This document shows, one piece after another, positions 1 to 8,952 of a stretch of DNA of 39,246 nt (within the stretch, counting starts at the first letter, position 1; the number at the start of each line of letters is the position of its first letter). Origin of the DNA: a bacterium (GTDB lineage Bacteria; Patescibacteriota; Minisyncoccia; Phycocordibacterales; UBA5272); contig JAHFNC010000007.1 in assembly GCA_023267535.1 (NCBI GenBank), positions 1 to 39,246 on the forward strand, read 5' to 3'. Both the position numbers and the translations under genes were made by a program. A model generated the notes under the pieces. It searched no databases, had not been told where the DNA came from, and worked only from the letters and a program-made list of their open reading frames with translations.

Positions 1-148
1 TGGCCGATAAGCATATCATTAATTTATGAAGAATCTCCCACAATCCTCCACTAACTCCCATTATACCCCACCCTAATACATTTTTAATATGAAATATGTG
101 GATAACTCCCACTAATTTTTAGCCAGTAAAATATAGCTTTTAGACAAA

Positions 149-183
149 AATAACAAGCGCAACCAATGGTTGCGCTTGTTATT
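149..183. terminator. Strong stem-loop, probable intrinsic terminator
   Basis: AATAACAAGCGCAACC-AAT-GGTTGCGCTTGTTATT, perfect 16-bp stem. Confidence 0.7.
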
Positions 184-205
184 TCTTATTACATATAAGG
201 CCCAT

Positions 206-352
206 ATTATAATCAAAAAATTACTTTAGATACGCGAAGCAACGAATTTTTGAAAGAAGGCGTAGTAGACCTACGACGACTGACGAAAATGAAGTTGCGA
301 CCTGTCTGCCGACAGGCAGGCAAAGTAGATGAAGTAATTTTTTGATTATAAT
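206..352. repeat. Palindromic intergenic element with 21-bp terminal inverted repeats
   Basis: ATTATAATCAAAAAATTACTT (206-226) is the exact inverse of 332-352; inner hairpin CCTGTC-TGCC-GACAGG at 301-316. Confidence 0.6.
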
Positions 353-1800
353 TTTGGTTTTATTAGAGGAAACATTTGTGTTTCCCGCACAGGTCTATCT
401 GACAGAAAAGCAAACAGTCTCTCCCCAAAACCAAAACCGCAAGTTGGCGGCATTCCGTGTTCCAACATATCTACGAAATCATAATCAGCCATCATCGCTT
501 CTTCATCCCCTCCTTCAATTAATTTTTGCTGTATCTCAAATCTCTTTCTTTGATCAATGGGATCATTTAATTCACTGTATCCTTTCCCAAGTTCACTACC
601 CGCTAAGATTGGTTGGAATATTTGAGCAGTTAATCCATCTTCATTTTTCTTAGCTAATGGCGCAACAATTAATGAATGATTTATCAAAAAGGCTGGACCA
701 GAAATATTTTTTCTACAATACTTCCAAATAGTATCAATTAATCTTTCTCTATTTGTGCCATCGTATTTTACTTTTAATTCTTCTAACTTTTCTTTTATCT
801 CGTCATCAGTTGCTGTGTTTATATCAATTCCTGTTTGCTTTACGATTTCATCTGTATAATCTATTTTTTGCCAATCATCATTTAAATCAAAAGTGTAACC
901 TCTGGTTGTGAACTTGGTTGTACCAAAAACTTCAGTCGCTATTGTTCTGTATAATTCTTGAACCAAAGACATTCCATCATTGTAATCAGCATAAGCCATA
1001 TAGAATTCACAATTAGTAAATTCCTGAAGATGTTCTTGCGATGATCCTTCATTTCTATAAATTCTTCCTATTTCAAAAGTTTTAGGGAATCCGGCGGCCA
1101 TTAATCTCTTCTGCCACAATTCACCAACAGATATTCTCATAAACACATCCAAATCAAAATCATTGTGATGAGTAGCAAACGGTCTAGCCTCTGCTCCTCC
1201 GGTTGTGATTTCAAGAGTTGGTGTTTCCACCTCCAAAAACCCTCTTGTCTTTAAAAAGTTTCTAGAGACATCCCAAAACTTGGCTTTCATCTCAAAAAGT
1301 TTTCTTAATTCTTGATCAGTCAAAATATCAAGATATCTTTCGCGAAGTCTTAATTCCTCATCTTGTATTCCGTGATACTTATCAGGAAGAGGAAGTAATG
1401 ACTTAGAAAGCATAGAAACTCCATGAACTAACAAACTCTCTTGTCCGGTTTTAGTATTAAACATTTTTCCTGTGACTTCTATAAAATCACCAACATCTAC
1501 ATACGAAGAAAAGAAGTCGTGTATTTCTTGTGGAGACTCTGGAGATTTAACCACTACTTGAATTTTCCCTGAGCCATCATAAATATCTACAAACAAAAGC
1601 GCCCCACCACCTCTGGCTGACATTACTCTTCCATTTAAGACAACATCTTTATTGTTATCTTTTAAATCAGAAAAGTTTTTAAACGCTTCTTCTATACTGT
1701 GAGTTCTTCTAGAATTTGTCGGATATGGATTATATCCTGCCTTTTCTAAAGCTTCTAATTTTTTAATTCTCTCCGCACGAAGTTCTTCAATTGATGCCAT
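346..1800 (-). CDS. lysS: Lysyl-tRNA synthetase (class II)
   Basis: Full-length 484-aa ORF with class II LysRS motifs (FLEVETPTLEITTGGAEARPFATHHNDFDLDVFMRIS, FEIGRIYRNEG, GFGFGERL). Confidence 0.96.
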   Translation of the reverse strand: MASIEELRAERIKKLEALEKAGYNPYPTNSRRTHSIEEAFKNFSDLKDNNKDVVLNGRVMSARGGGALLFVDIYDGSGKIQVVVKSPESPQEIHDFFSSYVDVGDFIEVTGKMFNTKTGQESLLVHGVSMLSKSLLPLPDKYHGIQDEELRLRERYLDILTDQELRKLFEMKAKFWDVSRNFLKTRGFLEVETPTLEITTGGAEARPFATHHNDFDLDVFMRISVGELWQKRLMAAGFPKTFEIGRIYRNEGSSQEHLQEFTNCEFYMAYADYNDGMSLVQELYRTIATEVFGTTKFTTRGYTFDLNDDWQKIDYTDEIVKQTGIDINTATDDEIKEKLEELKVKYDGTNRERLIDTIWKYCRKNISGPAFLINHSLIVAPLAKKNEDGLTAQIFQPILAGSELGKGYSELNDPIDQRKRFEIQQKLIEGGDEEAMMADYDFVDMLEHGMPPTCGFGFGERLFAFLSDRPVRETQMFPLIKPKL

Positions 1801-1884
1801 AATACAAACAATTGTATCATATTAGGTTAGAAAATATTAAATATAATCATTGTAAAATATAATTAATTTAAGCGTGTGTAAATA

Positions 1885-1912
1885 TTGACAAATTACTATT
1901 ATATAGTATAAT
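1885..1912 (+). promoter_or_regulatory. Consensus sigma70-type promoter
   Basis: TTGACA (1885-1890), 16-nt spacer, TATAAT (1907-1912). Confidence 0.75.
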
Positions 1913-1941
1913 ACTGTTAGGTTTTTATAAAGGAAAAGATT

Positions 1942-2115
1942 ATGGACCCGAAAGAAATTCTGCCCCATCTGACACCCAAGAAGGAAGGACATGACGAGCG
2001 GATACCGCTCAGCAAGGAACTCTTCGAGCAAAACTGCCCACGATTTCTTCCGGAGTGCTTTGCTCCAGGGAAGTATCATTTCCAGGACTTCGACCGGAAA
2101 TTCGTTCTCATTTGA
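1942..2115 (+). CDS. Small hypothetical protein, 57 aa
   Basis: ATG after AAAGGAAAAG; MDPKEILPHLTPKKEGHDERIPLSKELFEQNCPRFLPECFAPGKYHFQDFDRKFVLI; bracketed by a consensus promoter and a terminator; not in the supplied ORF list. Confidence 0.65.
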   Translation: MDPKEILPHLTPKKEGHDERIPLSKELFEQNCPRFLPECFAPGKYHFQDFDRKFVLI

Positions 2116-2128
2116 GAAAGGAGAAGCC

Positions 2129-2159
2129 AAAAGCGCCACACTTGTGTGGCGCTTTTTTA
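2129..2159 (+). terminator. Intrinsic terminator of the 57-aa ORF
   Basis: AAAAGCGCCACACTTGTGTGGCGCTTTTTTA. Confidence 0.85.
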
Positions 2160-2182
2160 TTTACAATTTTCTCTGTCTTTCT

Positions 2183-2647
2183 TTAGGCTATTTTCTTAAC
2201 TGTATAAGTAACTTCTCCTTTTGGTGTTTGAGTTGAGACTGAATCCCCAGCCTTCTTTCCTAGCAATGCTTTTCCTATTGGAGATTCATTCGAAATTTTA
2301 CCAGTGGCAACATCAGACTCTTCACTACCAACAACTGTAAAAACTCTTTCGTCTTTGTCCCCTTTTTTAACAACTGTAACTGTTGAACCAACACTAACAA
2401 TTTCTGTGTGATGTCCCTCCATGATGACAGCGTTTTTTAATATTCTTTCAAGATTTGCAATTCTATCTTCGCAATTAGCTTGATCTTCGCGAGCTTGATG
2501 ATATTCTGCATTTTCTGAAAGATCGCCAAGTGACTTGGCGTATTCAAGAGCATCAGCTATTTCCTTACGACGAACAGACTTTAATTGATTTAATTCCTGT
2601 TCCAATTCTTCCTTTTTTTCATGTGTTAAGTATTCCATATGCGTCAT
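2183..2647 (-). CDS. greA: Transcription elongation factor GreA
   Basis: 154 aa; coiled-coil N-terminus (LGDLSENAEYHQAREDQ) and the GreA/GreB C-terminal pattern (ISNESPIGKALLGKKAGDSVSTQTPKGEVTYTV). Confidence 0.95.
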   Translation of the reverse strand: MTHMEYLTHEKKEELEQELNQLKSVRRKEIADALEYAKSLGDLSENAEYHQAREDQANCEDRIANLERILKNAVIMEGHHTEIVSVGSTVTVVKKGDKDERVFTVVGSEESDVATGKISNESPIGKALLGKKAGDSVSTQTPKGEVTYTVKKIA

Positions 2648-2680
2648 ATATTATCATATTTTTTACATTTTGACAAAAAC

Positions 2681-2706
2681 AAAACCGGCTCGCTTTACGT
2701 GCCGGC
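2681..2706 (-). terminator. Terminator downstream of the 2725..3093 ORF
   Basis: Minus strand GCCGGCACGTAAAGCGAGCCGGTTTTGTTTTT. Confidence 0.55.
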
Positions 2707-2724
2707 TTAATGAGTTCTTTAGCA

Positions 2725-3093
2725 TCAACTGAAATAATGATCATCAGCCAAAGATGTAGAAGGTTTTGGTGGCGAAGAGTTGTCTGCGACGAGAGCAGAA
2801 ACTTCCCCTTCTTTTTCACCAACAATTCTTCTTCTAGCTTCATTTTCAAATTTGTTGTAATCAAAGCAATCAGTTGTTTCAACATGGCTCCCCGGAAGAC
2901 GACACTCTTTATAATAAAAATCCAAAAGAAGTGAATCTTCTTGGCAAATAGTCCTAGCAAGATTTGAGTCAACATCGAAGCAACCTATGTTGTAATAAAC
3001 TTTTAGAAAGGTTTTGGCATTACTTAAGGAATTGATTGCCCTTCTTAAAACATCAATCCTGTTTGAAAAACTAGCAATAGTTTCATTATCCAT
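2725..3093 (-). CDS. Hypothetical protein
   Basis: ATG at 3093 preceded by GGAGG; MDNETIASFSNRIDVLRRAINSL...; followed by a terminator. Confidence 0.6.
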   Translation of the reverse strand: MDNETIASFSNRIDVLRRAINSLSNAKTFLKVYYNIGCFDVDSNLARTICQEDSLLLDFYYKECRLPGSHVETTDCFDYNKFENEARRRIVGEKEGEVSALVADNSSPPKPSTSLADDHYFS

Positions 3094-3169
3094 TTTTTGA
3101 ACCTCCGTATGTGGAAGGAACAACCTGACCGAATACTATCACAAAACAAACCGTGCGTCAGGTTGTTAT

Positions 3170-4891
3170 TTACTTTGTATAATCAGTATTATCGCGCATC
3201 CACTCCAAAGTATCTTTCATAGCAAATACCGCTCCGTATGGATTGTGTCTGTCTCCTTTTTCCATAATTACAACGAAAGCATACTTTGGATTTTCGTATG
3301 GGAAGAAACCTGATATCCAAGAATTAACCTGCTGTTTAGTCACTCCTAACTCTGCGGTTCCAGATTTTGTAGCAACATGCACCCCTTCAATATTCAAAGC
3401 TTTTCCTGTTCCGTCTATTGCTCCATTTCTCATTCCGTCAGTTATAACTTTCAAATCCTGAGCTCTTAGTCCTAACGTTACTCTATTTGTATCTAATTCT
3501 TTAAGGAGGTGTGGCGTCACCAAATATCCACCATTAGCAATAGCTGAAATGCCACGAACAAGCTCAAGCGGAGTTAATTGAAAACCGTACTGACCAATGG
3601 CAGTGTGATATGTATCTCCCAAAAGCCAAGTTTCATTAAAAACTTTCTTCTTCCATTCTGGGGTTGGTATCACACCCGAGTTTTCATTTGGAAGATCAAT
3701 TCCAGTAGTGGAACCAAAGCCAAACATTCTTGCGTATTTATCAATTAAATTGATTCCCAACCCCTTTTGATTTTCATATCCACCACCAACCTGATAAAAA
3801 TATTCGTCAGATGATTCAGAAATTGCTTTTCTCATATCAGTGAGACCGTGTGCTTCCCAATCACGAAAGACAGTGTCTTCTCCACCATATTTATTTTTGA
3901 TAACAATTTTCCCCGTACTTAAAATCTGTTTTTCAGGAGTAATAATTCCTTCCATAAGTGCAGCAATGGCAATAAAAGGTTTGACTGTTGATCCTGGAGT
4001 AAATAATCCAGCCACAGGACGATTCAAAAATTTGTGAGACTTATCATTTAAATCACTAGTGATTTGATTCATATCTTCTGTGGTAGAAGCATTGGTCATT
4101 AGATTGTTGTCATACTCAGGATAACTAGCTAGAGCTAAAATTTCTCCAGTTTGAATATTCATAATTACTCCAGAGCCAGCCGTAAACGGAGCCTTATGGG
4201 CTAAATCTTTAATGCTTTCGTAAAGTTTATTCTGAACATCTTTATCGATTGTTAAGACAATATTCTCTCCGTTTTGAGGATAAACAACAGTGCTACCTGA
4301 TTCAATATTATTGTGAGCGTCAACTGCTACCAGTCTTTCACCTTTTGTCCCCTGCAATCTATCTTGATATTGTTTTTCTATTCCATCTTTTCCAATATAT
4401 TCATCTTGCCAAAAAATTCCACTACTATCTTTTTTTGGATAACTAACATAACCAAGTAAATTAGAAAAGCCAGGTTCGTCTATATAAACTCTTTTTGGAA
4501 TATCACCATTAAAATCAAAATTAGTTGTTTCATTCCAAGCTAATAAATTTTGATTTTTATCTAATATTGTCCCTCGATAGGCAAAAATTGGAATTGATTT
4601 CAAATGATTCCTGTCTGATTTATCAACATAAAATTGTCCATTGGTAATTTGTAAACTAAAAACTTTTAAAACAAAAAGAAAGAAAAATAAAAAAATAAAA
4701 CCAAGAAAAATAAAACCCGTGTGATGAGAAAGAGGTCTTTCAATATGACCCTCTAATTGTTGAGTATTCATTAGAGAAATATTTGAAGAATCCAAAAAAA
4801 CATCCTCTGGATTTATATTTGAGGACCCTAATTTTTTGGCTTTAGATTCTGATGTACGGAGAAACGGCAACATATAAAACAAATATACCAC
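3170..4891 (-). CDS. mrdA: Penicillin-binding protein 2 (peptidoglycan transpeptidase)
   Basis: N-terminal TM segment, dimerisation domain, STVK (SxxK), SSD and KSGTAE motifs; mreC and mreB lie upstream. Confidence 0.93.
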   Translation of the reverse strand: MVYLFYMLPFLRTSESKAKKLGSSNINPEDVFLDSSNISLMNTQQLEGHIERPLSHHTGFIFLGFIFLFFFLFVLKVFSLQITNGQFYVDKSDRNHLKSIPIFAYRGTILDKNQNLLAWNETTNFDFNGDIPKRVYIDEPGFSNLLGYVSYPKKDSSGIFWQDEYIGKDGIEKQYQDRLQGTKGERLVAVDAHNNIESGSTVVYPQNGENIVLTIDKDVQNKLYESIKDLAHKAPFTAGSGVIMNIQTGEILALASYPEYDNNLMTNASTTEDMNQITSDLNDKSHKFLNRPVAGLFTPGSTVKPFIAIAALMEGIITPEKQILSTGKIVIKNKYGGEDTVFRDWEAHGLTDMRKAISESSDEYFYQVGGGYENQKGLGINLIDKYARMFGFGSTTGIDLPNENSGVIPTPEWKKKVFNETWLLGDTYHTAIGQYGFQLTPLELVRGISAIANGGYLVTPHLLKELDTNRVTLGLRAQDLKVITDGMRNGAIDGTGKALNIEGVHVATKSGTAELGVTKQQVNSWISGFFPYENPKYAFVVIMEKGDRHNPYGAVFAMKDTLEWMRDNTDYTK

Positions 4892-4988
4892 AAAGGATTA
4901 AAGAAAAAATCGGATACTTAGAATTACCTAGTAATATATCCAGAATCAGCGTAATAACTAATAAAAAAATATATATTTTCAATTTCAT
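4842..4988 (-). CDS. 48-aa putative two-TM membrane protein in the mreD position
   Basis: ATG one base after the mreC stop; MKLKIYIFLLVITLILDILLGNSKYPIFSLILCGIFVLYVAVSPYIRI; overlaps the start of mrdA; not in the supplied ORF list. Confidence 0.5.
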   Translation of the reverse strand: MKLKIYIFLLVITLILDILLGNSKYPIFSLILCGIFVLYVAVSPYIRI

Positions 4989-4989
4989 A

Positions 4990-5775
4990 TTATTTAGTTA
5001 TATAAAATATGTTGGCTTTCATTGGATTATATTCTCCACGAATAAAGATTACTTCGGATACGGATTCTAAATCATTTTTTACAGTAACGACTGTTCCTAA
5101 CTTCATTTTTTGATCTTCTCCATAAAAGACTTCATCCCCAACACTGATATCAACATTTTTTGGTAACTCAGCAACAAAGGAACCACCTCCTGCGCCTGTT
5201 AAAGATAAATTTAAGTCCTTACCTTTTATAACAGCATCAGTCTTGATGTTGGAAGCCGAAAACGGTGTCATTACGGACGTTTTGTCGTGAACTTCAGTTA
5301 TCGTTCCTACCGGCTCCATTCCTCTTAAATAAACAAGTGCTCCAGCCTCTACTCCATCACTGAAACCCTTTGACAAAACAGCTGAGGAATAAATCCCACT
5401 GTAATCTCTGATGATTGGATAAAGAATTATAACTTTACTGGTATCAGCCAAATCAAATTCTTTTTTATCTTGGAATTCTTTTAGAGACTCTGTTAAGCTA
5501 GCATTTTCATTTTCCAATCTTTCAATGTTCCCTTCCAAAGAAGAAATTCTATTTACAAAGTAATTTCTTAAATAGAAATAAGAAAAGAAATTTTTAAAAT
5601 AAGAAGTTGAACCATTTTGAACAACATAAGCACCATGAACAGCAGGATCAATAACTGGATAAATAAATTTTCTTATTGGCGACCAAAAATAAAAACTTAA
5701 AATTAATAATATAAAACCAATTATTATGAATTTATATTTTTTTATTCTTTTGTTTCTATCGTATAGATATGTCAT
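4990..5775 (-). CDS. mreC: Rod shape-determining protein MreC
   Basis: N-terminal TM, coiled coil, C-terminal beta domain (GLxxG-type segments, VGDEVFYGEDQKMKLGTV); adjacent to mreB. Confidence 0.88.
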   Translation of the reverse strand: MTYLYDRNKRIKKYKFIIIGFILLILSFYFWSPIRKFIYPVIDPAVHGAYVVQNGSTSYFKNFFSYFYLRNYFVNRISSLEGNIERLENENASLTESLKEFQDKKEFDLADTSKVIILYPIIRDYSGIYSSAVLSKGFSDGVEAGALVYLRGMEPVGTITEVHDKTSVMTPFSASNIKTDAVIKGKDLNLSLTGAGGGSFVAELPKNVDISVGDEVFYGEDQKMKLGTVVTVKNDLESVSEVIFIRGEYNPMKANIFYITK

Positions 5776-6805
5776 CTGTGTTTTTTATTAAAATTGAATC
5801 ATAAAAATCCAAGTCTTCAAGAATAATTCCTGTTCCACGGGCAACAGCAGTAAGCGGGTCATCAGCTACGGTGATTGGAACCTTAAGTTGCATGGCGAGT
5901 AATCTTGGTAAATTGCGAATTAAAGCTCCTCCCCCTGTTAGCATAATACCTTTATGCATAATGTCTGACAAAACTTCTGGTGGAGTTGTTTCAAGAACTT
6001 CTCTTATAGCGTCAACAAGAAGAGCGATTGAGGCGTACATTGACTCTCTGATATCAATATCTGTTATCACTGCTTCTCTAGGAAGACCTGTTACTAAATC
6101 TCTTCCTTTAATACTTATTTCTTTCCCTTCATCATCTGGAAGTGCGGAACCTAATTTTATTTTAATATCTTCTGCAGTTTTATCTCCAACTAACATCTTA
6201 AACTCATCACGCATATAAGAAATAATATCTTCGTTTAATTTGTCTCCCGCCACTTTTAAACTCTTAGCTCTAACTACACCAGACAAAGATATAACAGCAA
6301 TGTCAGTTGTGCCTCCACCAATATCAACAATCATATTTCCAATTGGTTCGTGTATTGGCATTCTGACACCAATAGCGGCGGCGGTTGGCTCTTCTACAAT
6401 ATAAACTTCTCTCGCTCCCGCAGACTTAGCCGCGTCATAAACAGCACGAGTCTCAACATTAGTTATACCAACTGGAATACCTATAACTACTCGTGGTCTA
6501 AAAATTTTCTTATCAACGTCGTTGGCTTTATTAATTAGATATGAAAGCATCTCTTCTGTAACTTCATAATCAGAAATTACACCGTCTACCAAAGGGCGAA
6601 CAATTTTTATATGGTGTGGAGTCCTGCCCATCATATTTTTAGCCTCTGTTCCGACAGCCACTACGCGATTAGTCTTTACGTTCAGTGCTACAACTGAAGG
6701 CTCATTTAAAACAATTCCTCTACCACGCAAATAAACAAGAGTATTGGCTGTCCCTAAATCAATACCGATATCGTTGGAAAATTGTCTGTAAAAAGCCTTA
6801 AACAT
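5756..6805 (-). CDS. mreB: Rod shape-determining protein MreB
   Basis: Actin-like ATPase motifs IGIDLGTANTLVY, VVIGIPVGIT, MIVDIGGGTTDIAVISL, GIMLTGGGALI. Confidence 0.96.
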   Translation of the reverse strand: MFKAFYRQFSNDIGIDLGTANTLVYLRGRGIVLNEPSVVALNVKTNRVVAVGTEAKNMMGRTPHHIKIVRPLVDGVISDYEVTEEMLSYLINKANDVDKKIFRPRVVIGIPVGITNVETRAVYDAAKSAGAREVYIVEEPTAAAIGVRMPIHEPIGNMIVDIGGGTTDIAVISLSGVVRAKSLKVAGDKLNEDIISYMRDEFKMLVGDKTAEDIKIKLGSALPDDEGKEISIKGRDLVTGLPREAVITDIDIRESMYASIALLVDAIREVLETTPPEVLSDIMHKGIMLTGGGALIRNLPRLLAMQLKVPITVADDPLTAVARGTGIILEDLDFYDSILIKNTDDISIR

Positions 6806-6904
6806 AAAAGGATTTTAACACAAAAAAGAAATATATCATTCTTTGACAAAACACTAAAAAATGTTAGATTAATATAGTTCTTTGCAAATAAAAAGGAGAA
6901 AAAA

Positions 6905-7192
6905 TTGGATAACGAAAAGCAATTTTACGAATGGTTTTCTAGGTTCTGTGAAAGGTGGAATACCCTTTCCGAGAATTCCAATCTCAAGAAAATAGATAAG
7001 GATAAGTTCAAGCAAGGGTTTCTTTTTCGAGAGCTTTTTAGAAAAGGATGTCTTTTCTTTCTTGAAAAGGAAATCATAGCTCACGGCACGCCGGAGGAGG
7101 CCGCGGATAATCTGCGAGCTCATATCGTCAACGATAAGAATGGCGAGTTTTTGGCTCTTCACGGTCCGGCATCAGGAAAATTTTGCTCTTAA
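6905..7192 (+). CDS. Hypothetical protein (TTG start)
   Basis: AAAAGGAG upstream of TTG; 95 aa; followed by a GC-rich stem-loop at about 7203-7230. Confidence 0.6.
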   Translation: MDNEKQFYEWFSRFCERWNTLSENSNLKKIDKDKFKQGFLFRELFRKGCLFFLEKEIIAHGTPEEAADNLRAHIVNDKNGEFLALHGPASGKFCS

Positions 7193-7244
7193 TTGCAAAT
7201 TGAAAAGCGTGGCCGCGGTCGCGCTTTTGTTTTAGGAGAAATCT

Positions 7245-7511
7245 ATGACCGTTTATAAGGCAACAATAAACAGAAGATATCTGTCCAGTTTTTTGATTCT
7301 CTTTTACGAACTTGAATCGTCTCGTGGGGCTGAAGTGAAAATTGTTCCAGACGAAACACAGAGTCACTTTGACAATTACGAGGTAACAATTATTGCCAAA
7401 GATGATACATGGTTTAGCATACTAACGCATTCGCTTAACGAAGGACTCCTTCATCATAGCGGTTGGGGCGGTATCTTTGCCTCACAAACAGAAGAACACT
7501 CAAAACATTAA
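7245..7511 (+). CDS. Hypothetical protein, 88 aa
   Basis: TAGGAG RBS before the ATG; followed by a terminator. Confidence 0.65.
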   Translation: MTVYKATINRRYLSSFLILFYELESSRGAEVKIVPDETQSHFDNYEVTIIAKDDTWFSILTHSLNEGLLHHSGWGGIFASQTEEHSKH

Positions 7512-7524
7512 GTTTTAAAATTAA

Positions 7525-7551
7525 AAACACGAATCAGATTCGTGTTTTATT
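7525..7551 (+). terminator. Intrinsic terminator
   Basis: AAAACACGAATCAGATTCGTGTTTTATTTTTT. Confidence 0.8.
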
Positions 7552-7553
7552 TT

Positions 7554-8828
7554 TTAATGATTACAATCGTCGCAACAATTGGTATACATTTTTATTAATT
7601 GTTCAATTGGTATGATTTCATCTTTATCACTCTTTCTCTCTTTTATTTCTACGCCTCCAGCAAGTAATGATTTTTCAGAAACAACTGCACGCATTGGAAT
7701 TCCAATCAAATCACTGTCAGCAAACTTCTCTCCAGCTCCGACTTCTCTGTCATCAAATAAAATATCAACTTTGTGCTTTCTTAATTCTTCATAAATCTCC
7801 TCAGCTTTCTTATGTGCATCGCTTCCCTCTTTACCAAGAGATACCAGATGTAACGCAAAAGGCGCTATCTCATGTGGCCAAATCATGCCTCTATCATCAG
7901 ATAATGTTTCTGCAAGAACACCCATAACTCTAGCTGGTCCAATTCCATACGATCCCATCCATACAGGTTTCTTCTCTCCAAATTCATCGGTGTATGAAAG
8001 TCCCATAGCATCAGAAAAACGAGTTCCTAAGCTAAATATATTCCCAACCTCTGAGGCTTTTTCCATATGTAAATCTTTTTCATCAATACCTAAATCTTTT
8101 AAAACTTCAGGATTCATGACTTCTTTATTGATGGCAATATTTTTTTCATCATGAACATAAATTTCATCTTCCCCTGCTTCACAGACTGTTTGAAATTCGT
8201 GAGAGTATTTAGAAAAAGTTCCACCTGAGGCAAAAGTAACATATGTTTTTTCACCAAGACCTAAACGTCTGAAAATTTTAATGTAAGAATTTTTTACTCT
8301 ATCATAATAAATATCTTGCTCTTTTTGTGTGTGACAAAATGAATACAAATCTTTCATTAAAAATTCGCGAGTACGCATGATCCCACTTTTAGCACGAGTT
8401 TCGTTTCTAAATTTTGTTTGAAATTGATAAACGAATTTTGGTAAATCACGATAACTTCTCACAAATTGAGTCATCATATTGGTGATTGGCTCTTCGTGAG
8501 TAAAAGAAAGTCCAAGAGCTGAATCGTTTTTTAATTTTGTTTTAAACCAAATGTCGACATTTTTATCATCCCATCTGTCGGTCTTATCCCAAACAGCTTT
8601 ATCTTGAAGTGCGGTCATTGATATTTCTTGTCCATCGATAGCGTTCATTTCTTCTCTAATAACTTGAACTATGTTATTTAAAACTTTAAGACCAAGCGGA
8701 AGAAATCCGTATACTCCAGCAATTTCTTTATGAATAAAACCGGCACGCAAAAGAAGTTGAGCATTTTTTGCCGTCTCTTCACTTGGAATTTCTTTTCTCG
8801 TCTTTGTAAAAAGTTGTGATTGTCGCAT
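7554..8828 (-). CDS. proS: Prolyl-tRNA synthetase, short form without the INS editing insertion
   Basis: 424 aa; RAGFIHKEIAGVYGFLPLGLKVLNNI, SFTHEEPIT, TKFRNETRAKSGIMRTREFLMKDLYSF, C-terminal anticodon-binding domain (DREVGAGEKFADSDLIGIP). Confidence 0.95.
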   Translation of the reverse strand: MRQSQLFTKTRKEIPSEETAKNAQLLLRAGFIHKEIAGVYGFLPLGLKVLNNIVQVIREEMNAIDGQEISMTALQDKAVWDKTDRWDDKNVDIWFKTKLKNDSALGLSFTHEEPITNMMTQFVRSYRDLPKFVYQFQTKFRNETRAKSGIMRTREFLMKDLYSFCHTQKEQDIYYDRVKNSYIKIFRRLGLGEKTYVTFASGGTFSKYSHEFQTVCEAGEDEIYVHDEKNIAINKEVMNPEVLKDLGIDEKDLHMEKASEVGNIFSLGTRFSDAMGLSYTDEFGEKKPVWMGSYGIGPARVMGVLAETLSDDRGMIWPHEIAPFALHLVSLGKEGSDAHKKAEEIYEELRKHKVDILFDDREVGAGEKFADSDLIGIPMRAVVSEKSLLAGGVEIKERKSDKDEIIPIEQLIKMYTNCCDDCNH

Positions 8829-8846
8829 ATTTTATGATTATATCAT

Positions 8847-8952
8847 AAAGTCAAAATTCAAATCTCAAAAGTTAAAAGTCTAGGCGCGAGAAAGCTTTGC
8901 TTTCTCGCGCCTATTTTAGTTTTGACTTTTGACTTCTAACTTTTGATTTTTA
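8847..8952. repeat. Copy 1 of a ~106-bp intergenic repeat with a central 15-bp stem-loop
   Basis: Near-identical to 10075-10180; TAGGCGCGAGAAAGC-TTT-GCTTTCTCGCGCCTA flanked by AAGTCAAAA / TTTTGACTT arms. Confidence 0.85.

Noticed and set aside
97-105. Perfect DnaA-box-like TGTGGATAA, possible replication origin
   Set aside because: Single copy, no box cluster, and no dnaA/dnaN genes nearby.
342-653. Plus-strand 103-aa ORF at the window start
   Set aside because: Antisense to lysS, which has clear LysRS motifs.
2619-2975. Minus-strand 118-aa ORF
   Set aside because: Overlaps the better-supported 2725..3093 ORF and its terminator.
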